A stretch of DNA of 64,000 bases from Emticicia soli (GTDB lineage Bacteria; Bacteroidota; Bacteroidia; Cytophagales; Spirosomataceae), in NCBI RefSeq assembly GCF_037860775.1, contig NZ_JBBEWC010000013.1, positions 62,001 through 126,000 of the forward strand, written 5' to 3'. Under the pieces are notes generated by a model. It saw only the letters and a program-made list of their open reading frames with translations. It was not told the origin of the DNA and searched no databases. A program made the position numbers and the translations under genes. Positions 50,956 to 60,267 of this stretch are shown here, piece after piece; positions within the stretch are counted from its first letter, which is position 1; each line of letters starts with the position of its first letter.

Positions 50956-53526
50956 TTAGTTTCCGCCGCCTGTTCTGCGTTGTTCTGCTTCTGTGGCAGT
51001 GCTACGGTTACGAACAGCTTTTACGTTTTGGTTACCAAATTTGTACGAGAACGATAAACGTACTGCCCTGCTATCCCAACGGTTGTTGATGGTCATGTTT
51101 ACACCTGCAAAGTTTGTTTTACCCGACCAGAAACTTGTTAAGAATATATCGTTAACATTCAGGCGAAGGGTGGCTTTTTTGTTCCACAAACTTTTTTGTA
51201 AACCTGCATTTACTGCGTATTGGGCTCTTCCTTGCATGATACCGTACACGTTAGGTGAGTTGTACCACATCGACACCTCGGCTGTTAAATTTTTAGGTAA
51301 TTTAATGCTTTGGCTTGTATAGAAGTTAAAGGCCCATTGACCAACGTTCAGGCTCTGGTCTGACACAACACCGGTGTATTTGTTGTAATAGACCGAAAGG
51401 TTGTTTTGTGCATTCCACCATTTTGTAATCGGAATCGGAACGCTGAAATTAACGTTGATGTTCTCGAATTTCGCAATGTTTTCTTGCGTAGCAAAAGTTA
51501 TTTTCTCAGGATCAATGCCTTGAATATTGTTGTATTTTTTCAGTTTCTCTAATACTTCCGGTACGTTTACCGCGTTTTTGATTACCTCGGTCATATAATC
51601 GTTTGTGATGCTATACCCAACACTTGTTACAAATGCTTGTTTGAAACTGTGTGTTAACTCAAACGAGTTGGTGTATTGCGGCATCAGGTACTCATTTCCT
51701 AACTGATACGTGTAAGGGTCAAGGAAGAAAATGAACGGATTCAACGAGTTATAAGATGGACGATCGATACGACGGCTATATGAATAAGTCAACTGATTGT
51801 CTTTGTTGATTGTCTGTGTCAGGAATACACTCGGGAACAACTTCACATAATCACGAACACGAGACTCATTCAATGTAACCGATTTACCTTCTGAGCGTGT
51901 GTGCTCCATACGTAAACCTGCCTGTAAGTTAAATTTCTTGCCAAATTCTTTATTAAAGTTGGCATAAGCCGCATTGATGTTTTCGGTGTATATAAAGTAG
52001 TTGGTACGTCCTTTGTCTACTGCGCCATTCTGAAAGAATCTGATGTCGTTGTCTGATTTCACCCAGCTGCTTTTTGCTCCGAACTCCAACTTCGCTTTCA
52101 TTTTACCTAATGGGTGTACATAATCTGCTTTTACTGCAAAGATGTTATACTTATTCGGCGAACTGCTGGTAATATTAAGCGGCGTATTGTATTCAGTTTC
52201 TACTCCGTCAACATATTTAAAGAATCTCGAAATCATCCCTCTTTCTCTCATCCGGTTATCATAAATCGAGTAGTCAATATCTGCTGTCAATTCTTTGCCA
52301 GTCGAGTCGAACGTATGTTTCAAATTGGCATTAAAGGTTGTGTTTGTCCATGTTCTTACAGTACTCGAGGTTGTCAACAAGCTAGAGTCAGGCGTGGCTG
52401 CACCAGTGCGTTTGATATAAGTAATATTTGTATTCGGATTCGAGCTTTCCCATGAACCTACATTACCTGTAACCAATACTCCAAGTGTGGTTTTTTTAGT
52501 AGCGTAATAATCGGCGCCTGCTTTATAGCTAAAATTCTGGTTATATTGGTAGCGGTGTGCGTATTGTTGAAACGTATGGCCGTCTATTTCTCTTATAAAT
52601 ACGTTGTTGTTGAAACGTTGGTTGTCAGAAAACGTAACATTCGTAAACGTATTGAATTTGCCCTGGCGATTGTTTAGGTTGAGGCTTGTTGAATACTTTG
52701 GCATCATACCGGGTTTCATCACCTCTTCGCTTGTTAGTTCTTTGTTGAGCCCGGTTTTTAACAAAGGGGGCAAACTCACCGACCCTCCAATTGATACGCT
52801 TCCGTTGGTACCAAAGTTTTTGTTTTTCTTGGTAACAATGTTGATAACGGCTTTTCCGGCGGCATCGTAGCGTGACGATGGGTTTGAGATAATCTCAATT
52901 TTCTCAATCTGGTCGCTGTTCATGTTTTTCAACTGATTGGCCAAATCGCTTTCCGACATATAAGTCGGTTTGCCATCCATCAGAATCAAAACACCTTGTT
53001 TTCCTTTCACACTGATGTTATCGTTGTTATCGACAGTTACACCCGGCGACTTTTGTAAAACCTCTAAAGCAGTGTTACCGTTAGCCACTATACTACCTTC
53101 AACATTCACCACCAATTTGTCGGCTTGTTGCTCTACAAAAGGTTTTTTGGCCGATACCGTTACCTCTTTCAGGTTTTGAGTATCAAGTTCTAATTGAATG
53201 TTAGAAAGTTTTACTTCAAGGTTTTCGGCACTGATAACAATTTTAGGCGAAAAGTATTTTTTGTAGCCAACCATCGAAACCGACACGATAAATTGGTTCT
53301 GGGTATCGTTAGCTACAAATTGTTCGAACAAAAATTTTCCTTCTATATCACTTACTGCACCTTTGATAAGTGTAGAGTCTTGCGCTTTTAGCAATAAAAC
53401 ATTGGCAAACGGAAGTGCTTGCTTTTTTTCATCGAAGAGGCTTCCTGAAATTTTTCCTTTGGTAGTTTGGGCAAAAGAAACCAAGCCCGCTCCTGCAAGC
53501 AAGAGTGTTAGTAATAGCTTTTTCAT
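50956..53526 (-). CDS. TonB-dependent-receptor-like outer membrane protein
   Basis: 856 residues. Signal peptide (KKLLLTLLLAGAGLVSFAQ), carboxypeptidase-regulatory-like domain (about 25-110, GKISGSLFDEKKQALPFANVLLL), plug (about 125-235, GNTALEVLQKSPGVTVDNND and GVLILMDGKPTYMSESDL), then a 600-residue beta-barrel of the outer membrane beta-barrel 3 type (SYSRRIDRPSYNSLNPF). No SusD-like partner is next to it, so a role in polysaccharide uptake is not indicated. The substrate is unknown. Confidence 0.9.
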   Translation of the reverse strand: MKKLLLTLLLAGAGLVSFAQTTKGKISGSLFDEKKQALPFANVLLLKAQDSTLIKGAVSDIEGKFLFEQFVANDTQNQFIVSVSMVGYKKYFSPKIVISAENLEVKLSNIQLELDTQNLKEVTVSAKKPFVEQQADKLVVNVEGSIVANGNTALEVLQKSPGVTVDNNDNISVKGKQGVLILMDGKPTYMSESDLANQLKNMNSDQIEKIEIISNPSSRYDAAGKAVINIVTKKNKNFGTNGSVSIGGSVSLPPLLKTGLNKELTSEEVMKPGMMPKYSTSLNLNNRQGKFNTFTNVTFSDNQRFNNNVFIREIDGHTFQQYAHRYQYNQNFSYKAGADYYATKKTTLGVLVTGNVGSWESSNPNTNITYIKRTGAATPDSSLLTTSSTVRTWTNTTFNANLKHTFDSTGKELTADIDYSIYDNRMRERGMISRFFKYVDGVETEYNTPLNITSSSPNKYNIFAVKADYVHPLGKMKAKLEFGAKSSWVKSDNDIRFFQNGAVDKGRTNYFIYTENINAAYANFNKEFGKKFNLQAGLRMEHTRSEGKSVTLNESRVRDYVKLFPSVFLTQTINKDNQLTYSYSRRIDRPSYNSLNPFIFFLDPYTYQLGNEYLMPQYTNSFELTHSFKQAFVTSVGYSITNDYMTEVIKNAVNVPEVLEKLKKYNNIQGIDPEKITFATQENIAKFENINVNFSVPIPITKWWNAQNNLSVYYNKYTGVVSDQSLNVGQWAFNFYTSQSIKLPKNLTAEVSMWYNSPNVYGIMQGRAQYAVNAGLQKSLWNKKATLRLNVNDIFLTSFWSGKTNFAGVNMTINNRWDSRAVRLSFSYKFGNQNVKAVRNRSTATEAEQRRTGGGN

Positions 53527-53915
53527 CGTTTAAATTATTTACTTAGTAATAGCTTTGTATATTTTTGAGTGCCTGCTATGAGAGCCAAACACTAATGGTA
53601 AAAACTGTTTTATTAAATGCTTTTCATAAATTTTTTCTAAATTTCTTTCAACTTCTTTATTAGATAGTGAAAGTGCGGTTTAGGTTACATTGTTTGTTGA
53701 AAAAACTGCCTCTAAAGGCTGAGACAGTTTTGATTTTCAATTAACCTAAACTAAACTAAGTGTCGTAAGCTTTTTCATAATTTTCTGATACAAACATATA
53801 GTACTTTGTAATGCAAGGTAACTGATATTACATAAGTGGTTTGTATTTTATGATGAATGGTAAAACCTTGCATTTGTCTTGTAGATGCAAGTATCATCAG
53901 GACGGTTGCACAGAA
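53527..53915. other. Intergenic region with nested inverted repeats
   Basis: 389 bases upstream of the receptor gene and downstream of the XRE gene. GTTTAGGTTA (53678-53687) and TAACCTAAAC (53742-53751) are inverted arms around a second hairpin, AAAACTG...CAGTTTT (about 53703-53731). This may be a regulator site or a terminator for the XRE transcript. No gene seen. Confidence 0.5.
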
Positions 53916-54131
53916 TTATGATTTTTTTTCAGAAACATATTCAAGTAAATCGCCCGGCTGGCAGTCAAGTGCTTCGCAAATGGCCTCTAAAGTCGAAAAA
54001 CGTACGGCTTTTGCCTTGCCTGTTTTTAAAATAGACAGGTTTGGTAAGGTTATGTCTACTTTTTCGGCTAGCTCAGAGAGCGGCATTTTTCTTTTTGCAA
54101 GCATCACATCTAAGTTTACGACTATGGGCAT
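53916..54131 (-). CDS. XRE-family HTH regulator
   Basis: 71 residues consisting of one helix-turn-helix domain (LAKRKMPLSELAEKVDITLPNLSILKTGKAKAV). It is the small YozG-like type that usually accompanies a DUF2975 membrane protein, as here (25 bases upstream on the same strand). It probably controls that gene. Confidence 0.93.
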   Translation of the reverse strand: MPIVVNLDVMLAKRKMPLSELAEKVDITLPNLSILKTGKAKAVRFSTLEAICEALDCQPGDLLEYVSEKKS

Positions 54132-54156
54132 GGTAATTAATTTTAAGGTTGAGCGC

Positions 54157-54681
54157 TTAAACAGTTAACTCGTTCTCGTCTTGTAGTTCTACTCCACGGC
54201 GGAATATCTGGGCCATTACATACACAACACCGGCCGAGAAAAGATACTGAAAATCGCCATTGAGTAGCCCTTTATCAACAATGCTGATTTTTTTAGAAAT
54301 GTATCCGGCATAAGAATCACCTGCTATGTACACTATGCCTACGGCCAATATCAGGTAACTCATGTTTTCGAGCATTGAGGCTATTTTTAATGAAAAAGGC
54401 GAGCTGAGGTCAATTTCTTCAAGAATCGCTCGCAGGCTTTCCCACATACGTACTTTCATTATTACTAAAGCTATTATAAAACTCATCAACGATAGATAAG
54501 TGAGCAGATGCGTTTCTCTAAGGCTGTCGAGACCTGTTCCGGTATCAAAGGCTAGTTTGTCGGTAATAAAACCCCCAACAAATGGAATGATGATGCGAAG
54601 GCCATAAACAGCGGCTCCGATGTAGCCTATCAAGGCAATAATGCGTACTACACTTAAAATATTTTGGGTTCTGGTTTTCAT
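54157..54681 (-). CDS. DUF2975 membrane protein
   Basis: 174 residues with four membrane helices (about 9-40, 58-77, 105-125, 145-160). The DUF2975 family travels with XRE regulators of the type found next to it. The function of the pair is unknown. The start overlaps no other gene, and REP sequences begin about 150 bases upstream. Confidence 0.88.
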   Translation of the reverse strand: MKTRTQNILSVVRIIALIGYIGAAVYGLRIIIPFVGGFITDKLAFDTGTGLDSLRETHLLTYLSLMSFIIALVIMKVRMWESLRAILEEIDLSSPFSLKIASMLENMSYLILAVGIVYIAGDSYAGYISKKISIVDKGLLNGDFQYLFSAGVVYVMAQIFRRGVELQDENELTV

Positions 54682-54830
54682 AACGGTATTTGATTAAAGA
54701 TTAGATTTGTTTGAATTGATGATACAAACTTAGGCTTGTGTTTATCGATAAACAATAAATTTATGATGAACTTCGCTAAATTGTTTATGAATAACGGTTT
54801 TTGTAGGATGAGTTGAAAATGCCAGGTTTG

Positions 54831-54885
54831 GGTGGCACGCCTATACTCGTCCTGAAAAAGGTGGCGCACGGCTAGTGTGTCACCC
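54831..54885. repeat. REP unit upstream of the RAYT gene
   Basis: GGTGGCACGCCTATACTCGTC (from 54831) followed by a diverged inverse half ending GTGTGTCACCC. It is the left-most unit of the GTGGCACG repeat family clustered around the RAYT gene. Confidence 0.8.
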
Positions 54886-54981
54886 ATAAGTAGTGAATAA
54901 TGATTTCTAAGAAGTTAAGAATCTATATTTTGCCTTTAATTGAATTAGAAGTATTTTGCAGAACTTAAGTATGTTTGATTG

Positions 54982-55575
54982 ATGCAATATCAGATAAACC
55001 ACATTTATCACATATATAATAGAGGTAATAACCGACAGAAGATTTTTTTCTCAAGAGATAATTATTTATTCTTTTTGAGCAAAATGCGGAAATTCCTACT
55101 TCCTCATTGTGATATTTTATCTTATTGCTTAATGCCCAACCATTTTCATTTTCAGATACGCGCTAACGAAAATTCGATCAAAACTATTAAAGTAAAAGAC
55201 GAAGAACGGAACGTTATAGCTGAGGCATTAAGAAATATGTTGAGTAGTTATTCATTGGCTATAAATAAACAAGAACAACGAACAGGTTCGTTATTCACGC
55301 AGAATACTAAGGTAAAGGATTTGACTCCAGCACCAGTAGATTGGGAATATGCTGTTACTTGTTTTCATTACATTCACCAGAATCCGAGTGTAGCTCTACT
55401 GGTAACAAAGATGGAAGATTGGGAGTTTTCTTCTTTCATAGATTATGCTAAGCTTAGAAACGGAACTTTGTGCAACCAAATGTTGACAAAAGAGGTTTTA
55501 AAAATAGATTTTGATAATTTTTATGAGGTGTCATATAAGAGTATAAATCCAGATAAGATTTTGAAAATCTGGTAA
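54982..55575 (+). CDS. REP-associated tyrosine transposase (RAYT, Y1/HUH)
   Basis: 197 residues from ATG at 54982. The HUH metal site is MPNHFHFQI (His54, His56); the catalytic tyrosine is most likely Tyr130 in FHYIHQNPSVAL; the WEFSSFIDY segment corresponds to the family WxxSSY motif. Such enzymes cut and rejoin single-stranded DNA at REP hairpins. GTGGCACG palindromes occur both upstream (54831-54885) and downstream (55578-55697), so this gene and its substrates are together. The gene appears intact. Confidence 0.92.
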   Translation: MQYQINHIYHIYNRGNNRQKIFFSRDNYLFFLSKMRKFLLPHCDILSYCLMPNHFHFQIRANENSIKTIKVKDEERNVIAEALRNMLSSYSLAINKQEQRTGSLFTQNTKVKDLTPAPVDWEYAVTCFHYIHQNPSVALLVTKMEDWEFSSFIDYAKLRNGTLCNQMLTKEVLKIDFDNFYEVSYKSINPDKILKIW

Positions 55576-55577
55576 AC

Positions 55578-55697
55578 CCCGTGGCACGGTGCGACCTCCC
55601 GTGGCACGCTTATACTCGTCCGAAAAAGAGCGTGGCACGGGTAGAAAAGAAGAGGTCTATAATAATTTAGAGCATTGTGCATATTAACCGTGCCACG
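55578..55697. repeat. REP unit pair downstream of the RAYT gene
   Basis: It begins 3 bases after the RAYT stop: CCCGTGGCACGG, then CCCGTGGCACGCTTATACTC, then GAGCGTGGCACGGG, ending at CGTGCCACG (55689-55697), where the insertion sequence entered. The stretch AGGTCTATAATAATTTAGA from 55652 recurs at about 57545. Confidence 0.88.
55689..55697. repeat. Target site duplication, left copy
   Basis: CGTGCCACG, identical to 57227-57235. Together the two copies flank the insertion sequence. An uninterrupted equivalent, AACCGTGCCACGCCCTTTT, exists at about 57390-57409. Confidence 0.9.
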
Positions 55698-57226
55698 TGG
55701 GCTGTTCAAATAGATAGTATTTTTGCGTTCTGTTTTTGAGAGAATACGTCCCGTCTTTTTTTAGCTAAAGATGGGACATCGTTCTCTATCCTCCACTTCT
55801 TTAAGTCTTCACATTTAACGGCTTCCATCGCTTTTAAGATTTCATCTTTAGAAAATTGTCTGCCAAAATTGGCAATTGTTAAAGCGAATTCAGTAATACC
55901 TCCGATTGAATTAGGACTAATTTTGTATTTGAACTTACCAAAAGCTGATTCAATCACATCAGAACAACACAACAGTGTTAGCGGTAAATCAGGATTCATT
56001 AATTGCTTCTGAGCTAAATCATTAAAATACACTTCTAATTCATTCTTAAAAAACAGTGCTCTTCTTGTCTGGCAAATTTGCAGGATTTGGATGGCTTGCT
56101 GATGGGTCTGGGTATTGAAGCCCTGCACCTTCAAAAGTTCACTTAACTCACTAACGACCTTTCTCAAGATCAACATTTCTTCAATAAAAACCCTATTGGC
56201 TTGTATCCAATGAAGTTCTTGTTGGTGGGTATGGTCTAATGTCTGATAAATGTTGATAATATCCTTTGCCCAAAGAGCGAGTGTGAAAATATTATGGAAT
56301 CGTGCTTTCTTTCGCTGAGAGGGAGGCATTAAAGGAGCTGATTTAGAAAGATACCAACGTCTGCGAAGTCCTCCACAGATTTGATTCATTACGATAAAAA
56401 GTGCATCCTTTTTATAAATCCTCTCTAAAGCTCTGGCTATGATATGGGTAATATCAGGTAGGTGGATATAAGCATTGTTTTGATACGATTTCAGAAGATT
56501 ATTCCCCATATCGCTCACAACATAGCCTATTTTATAGCGCTTCTCTACTTCTGAAAGCACCGAACTGACTTGTTCAGACTTCCATTCTCTGGATACTCTT
56601 AATGATAACACCTCTATATCAGCCAATGAAGCAGCTTTCTCAAATTGCCAATTATCTAAAGGTAAGCCCAAAACAAGGAGTAGTCGTTCTGCACCGATAC
56701 TGATACTCTCGTCAACTATTACAGCATAGTTATTGACTGTCTTTAGCTGATTGAGTCCTATCTTTTTTAAACGATAATAGCCACATTTGCAAGCCCAGTT
56801 ACGGATGCTTACATGACTTGGGACCCGATAATTAAGACTTAAAAGTAAATAGAACTGAATCAGACAATGTCGGCAAGATCGAAAACTTACACCGGCATAT
56901 AACTGAAACTGCACACATAACCATATCAGACCTAAAGGATAATGATGCTTACAAGGACGGATCCCAAAGTTTAGTGAAGTTGAATTCTTAGCAAGTTTGG
57001 TAGAGGCTTGAAGTGCTTGGTACTTCTTTTTCCAGCTATCTCGACTATGACTTAATTCTACCACTCGTTTCTTGATAGCTTTTAGGTCTTTGGTTTGTTG
57101 TTTAGATTTGTTCTTGTAGTTTTTTAAACTAACTTTGTTTCTGTCTTCGGACTGATTCCCCACTGTTTTAACGTTTTTCCCAAAACAAAAATAGGGGGAA
57201 TTTTTTTATGCTATTTTAACAGCCCA
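55698..57226 (-). mobile_element. Complete 1529-bp insertion sequence in a REP
   Basis: The terminal inverted repeats are TGGGCTGTTCAAATAG (55698-55713) and CTATTTTAACAGCCCA (57211-57226), 15 of 16 matching. A 9-bp target duplication flanks them. The single gene fills almost the whole element. I could not place it in a named IS family. Confidence 0.93.
55706..57163 (-). CDS. DDE-type transposase
   Basis: 485 residues. A basic coiled-coil N-terminus (about 15-55) is followed by a cysteine-containing region (FRSCRHC, WACKCGYY) that may bind DNA. The probable RNase H-like triad is Asp151 (VIVDESISIG), Asp218 (YVVSDMGNNLLKS) and Glu405 (SDVIESAFGKFKYK), with a long helical insert between the second and third residues. 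The frame is intact, so the element may be active. The stop lies 8 bases inside the left terminal repeat region. Confidence 0.88.
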   Translation of the reverse strand: MGNQSEDRNKVSLKNYKNKSKQQTKDLKAIKKRVVELSHSRDSWKKKYQALQASTKLAKNSTSLNFGIRPCKHHYPLGLIWLCVQFQLYAGVSFRSCRHCLIQFYLLLSLNYRVPSHVSIRNWACKCGYYRLKKIGLNQLKTVNNYAVIVDESISIGAERLLLVLGLPLDNWQFEKAASLADIEVLSLRVSREWKSEQVSSVLSEVEKRYKIGYVVSDMGNNLLKSYQNNAYIHLPDITHIIARALERIYKKDALFIVMNQICGGLRRRWYLSKSAPLMPPSQRKKARFHNIFTLALWAKDIINIYQTLDHTHQQELHWIQANRVFIEEMLILRKVVSELSELLKVQGFNTQTHQQAIQILQICQTRRALFFKNELEVYFNDLAQKQLMNPDLPLTLLCCSDVIESAFGKFKYKISPNSIGGITEFALTIANFGRQFSKDEILKAMEAVKCEDLKKWRIENDVPSLAKKRRDVFSQKQNAKILSI

Positions 57227-57655
57227 CGTGCCACGCCCTTTTACTCGCGAGTATAGGCGTGACACGGTGGACGGCCTCCCGTGGCACGGGTAGCTGTGGA
57301 GAAGCCTTTAAACTAAGCATGTAATCGCTTCTTAACTTTGGCACGGGTAGTTGTGGAGAAGCCTTTAAACTAATCTTAGGATTACTTATTAACCGTGCCA
57401 CGCCCTTTTGCTTGCGAGTATAGGCGTGACACGGTGGACAGACCTGTGGCACGCTTATACCCGTCCGATAAAGAGCGTGGCACGGGTATAAAGTGGAAAG
57501 GTCTTTAAATAAGACAATTCTCTGACTAACCGCGACACGTAGAAAGGTCTATAATAATAATTTAGAACATTGTGCATATTAACCGTGCCACGCCCGTTTG
57601 AGTTCGAGTATAGGCGTGACACGGTGGATAGACTCTTATGGCACGGTAAAACAAA
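57227..57655. repeat. REP array between insertion sequence and NAD+ synthetase gene
   Basis: Three exact 23-bp copies starting GAGTATAGGCGTGACACGG lie at 57249-57271, 57416-57438 and 57606-57628. They are spaced by inverse GTGGCACGGG units and by a 34-bp direct repeat (57283-57316 and 57340-57373, one mismatch). The first 9 bases are the right target duplication. The last unit ends about 10 bases before the next start codon. Confidence 0.9.
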
Positions 57656-57661
57656 ATAAGA

Positions 57662-59689
57662 ATGAAACTAATAAAAGTTGCTGCCGGAACGCTCAACCAA
57701 ACGCCATTGGCTTGGGAGCAGAACCGCAAAAATATCATTGAGTGTATTAAAGAGGCTGACAAACAAGATGTAACGCTCTTGTGCTTGCCTGAACTGTGTA
57801 TAACGGGTTATGGGTGCGAAGACGCCTTTTACTCGTTCGATTTAGCCGAACAAGCCAAAGAAAGTCTTTTAGAGATAGTGCCTTATACCTCGAGCATGAT
57901 AGTGTCGGTGGGCTTGCCGATACGCTTTAATAATAAGATTTATAATACTTCGTGCTTGATAGCCAACAAGCGTATTCTGGGCTTTGTGTGTAAGCAGCAT
58001 TTGCCTAACTATGGCTTATTTTACGAAGACCGCTGGTTTCACCGTTGGCCAACGGGTATGCGCGATGAAATTGAGATTGACGAATTTAAGTATCCGATAG
58101 GAGATTTGGTTTTTGAATTGGGCGGTGTGCGCATAGGTTTTGAGATATGTGAAGATGCCTGGGTGGCGAACCGTCCCGGAAGAGTTTTGTTTGATAGAGC
58201 CGTTGATATTATTCTGAATCCGAGTGCTAGTCCGTTTTCGTTTTCAAAATTCGTAACCCGTGAGCGCTTTGTGATTGACGGTAGTCGCTCGTTTTCGTGT
58301 AGCTATATTTATACAAATCTATTAGGCAATGAAGCAGGGCGACTCATTTTTGATGGCGATGCTATGATTGCCTCCGATGGGAATCTCTTGGTTTCGTCGC
58401 CTCGTTTTGGGTATAACGATTACTACGTAACAAGCGCCGTAATAGACATTGAAGCCCCGAAGGTAAACCATTCACAAATAAAATCTCCGCTGCTGCAAGG
58501 CAACTGGAAAGTACCAGCCCTATTCGATTACCCCGAGATTAAGCCTGTGGCGAATCAGCATGCCGAACTAGAGCAATTTGAAAGAGGCGGTTATCTGAAA
58601 GAAGAAGAATTTGCCCGTGCGGTTTCTTTGGCACTGTTTGATTATCTGCGTAAATCTCGTTCGCAAGGTTTTACCGTATCATTATCGGGTGGGGCCGATT
58701 CTTGCGCTTGTGTGGCTCTATGTGGACTCATGATTCGCTTAGCCGACGAAAGTATTGGTTTAGATGCCTTTAAGAAGCGATTATCTTATATCAAGAAAAT
58801 ACAGGCCTGCACAACGGTAGAAGAAATAACCAAGGAGCTGATACACAGTATTTACCAAGGCACAGAAAACAGTTCGACAGATACGTATGAGTCGGCAGAG
58901 AGTCTGGCCAAATCAATAGGAGCAACTTTCTATAATGTAAATATCAATGGTCTGGTAGAAGCTTATACGGGGCTAATAGAACAACAAATTGGCCGTAATC
59001 TGACCTGGGAAACCGACGATTTACCGTTGCAGAACATTCAGGCGCGGGTAAGGGCCCCAAGTGTGTGGTTATTAACCAATTTGTATAATCACTTGTTGTT
59101 GGCAACATCAAACCGCTCGGAAGTAGCCGTGGGCTATTGCACAATGGATGGTGACACGGCAGGAAGCATCAACCCGATAGCGGGTATAGATAAGTTCTGG
59201 CTTAAAAAATGGCTTGTGTGGCTCGAAACCGTGGGTTGTGATGTGAAAGGTAAGCATATTAAAATAGAAGGACTCAGCAAAGTAAACAGCCTGCAACCAA
59301 CCGCAGAGCTGCGCCCACTAGACAAAAAACAGACCGACGAAAAGGATTTGATGCCTTACGAAGTGCTGAATGAGATTGAAAAAGTGGCTATCAGAGACAA
59401 AAAGCCTCCTTTAGAGTGTCTGTTGTTTATGGAAGCACAGTTTGGAGAGGTATTTGACCGTGATACGCTTGCGGCATGGGTAGAAAGGTTTTTCAGCCTT
59501 TGGAGCCGTAATCAGTGGAAACGTGAGCGTTATGCACCGAGTTTCCATCTTGATAGCTATAACCTCGACCCTCGTAGCTGGTGCCGTTTCCCGATTTTAA
59601 GCGGTGGTTTCGAAAAAGAACTAGCCGATATGCGTGATTATCTCGACAAAGGCGATAAAAGAAAAGCAAAAGGGCGCATCGGTTTTTAA
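57662..59689 (+). CDS. nadE: Glutamine-dependent NAD+ synthetase
   Basis: 675 residues, the two-domain length. The N-terminal nitrilase-type glutaminase has its Glu-Lys-Cys triad at Glu44 (LCLPELCITGYG), Lys111 (CKQHLPNYGLF) and Cys163 (GFEICEDAW). The synthetase domain has the PP-loop SLSGGADSCAC (about 341-351). It converts deamido-NAD to NAD using glutamine. The REP array ends directly before its start, so its promoter must lie within repeated sequence or the gene is read from further upstream. Confidence 0.96.
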   Translation: MKLIKVAAGTLNQTPLAWEQNRKNIIECIKEADKQDVTLLCLPELCITGYGCEDAFYSFDLAEQAKESLLEIVPYTSSMIVSVGLPIRFNNKIYNTSCLIANKRILGFVCKQHLPNYGLFYEDRWFHRWPTGMRDEIEIDEFKYPIGDLVFELGGVRIGFEICEDAWVANRPGRVLFDRAVDIILNPSASPFSFSKFVTRERFVIDGSRSFSCSYIYTNLLGNEAGRLIFDGDAMIASDGNLLVSSPRFGYNDYYVTSAVIDIEAPKVNHSQIKSPLLQGNWKVPALFDYPEIKPVANQHAELEQFERGGYLKEEEFARAVSLALFDYLRKSRSQGFTVSLSGGADSCACVALCGLMIRLADESIGLDAFKKRLSYIKKIQACTTVEEITKELIHSIYQGTENSSTDTYESAESLAKSIGATFYNVNINGLVEAYTGLIEQQIGRNLTWETDDLPLQNIQARVRAPSVWLLTNLYNHLLLATSNRSEVAVGYCTMDGDTAGSINPIAGIDKFWLKKWLVWLETVGCDVKGKHIKIEGLSKVNSLQPTAELRPLDKKQTDEKDLMPYEVLNEIEKVAIRDKKPPLECLLFMEAQFGEVFDRDTLAAWVERFFSLWSRNQWKRERYAPSFHLDSYNLDPRSWCRFPILSGGFEKELADMRDYLDKGDKRKAKGRIGF

Positions 59690-59709
59690 GTATAACAATA
59701 CAAATAATG

Positions 59710-59745
59710 GCCTTCGGCTTCCTGTGTGGAGCCGAAGGCTTTTTT
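59710..59745 (+). terminator. Terminator of nadE
   Basis: GCCTTCGGCT (59710-59719) and AGCCGAAGGC (59730-59739) form a 10-bp stem with a 10-base loop, then six T. Confidence 0.93.
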
Positions 59746-59912
59746 ATGAGTAATATCTGCATTGTACATCAATTTAACCTCCGTTTTATATCCTCCTCCT
59801 CATTTATACGGCAATTGCCGTATTGAACAAATGGCCTGTATATCAGTAATTTGTAAAAAAAAATACCCATTTCAAAACGAGTTAATTGAACCTACACAAA
59901 ACCTGCGTATTA

Positions 59913-60266
59913 ATGAAAGGCATATTGTTCATAGTATTTTATGGCTTTGCTGTATATGTCACATTAGCCCAGCGTCCAAAACGACTTATTGCTCAAAAAC
60001 AAGACTACGGTATTCTGTACCGATACAATGATAGCCTCCAGTGCGAAACATATCCTCGGCTTGATGGATGGGCTTACCGGATTTATATCCGATACAAATT
60101 GCTTATCAATCAGCCAGGTATTCCTGCATTGGAGGGAAACCTGCCTTTTAAAAGCGAAGCCGATGCCAGAAAAATTGCTGAACTGGCGGCTTCAAAAATT
60201 GCCCAAGGACAAATGCCTCCTACACTGAGTATTGAAGAAATCCAGAACCAAATAAACCTTAAATAA
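59913..60266 (+). CDS. DUF4907 exported protein
   Basis: 117 residues from ATG at 59913; a TTG at 59886 would add nine residues before the signal peptide and is less likely. Signal peptide ILFIVFYGFAVYVTLAQ. The domain has GWAYRIYIRYKLLINQPGIPALEG and FKSEADARKIAELAASKIAQG, the DUF4907 pattern. One base separates its stop from the Kelch gene, so they are co-transcribed. Confidence 0.85.
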   Translation: MKGILFIVFYGFAVYVTLAQRPKRLIAQKQDYGILYRYNDSLQCETYPRLDGWAYRIYIRYKLLINQPGIPALEGNLPFKSEADARKIAELAASKIAQGQMPPTLSIEEIQNQINLK

Positions 60267-60267
60267 C

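Noticed and set aside
54678..54887. 69-codon minus-strand frame upstream of DUF2975
   Set aside because: It reads through a REP unit and has no recognisable protein features.
57227..57655. CRISPR array
   Set aside because: Repeat units have irregular spacing and both orientations, spacers are partly repeated themselves, and no cas genes are near. REP array fits better.
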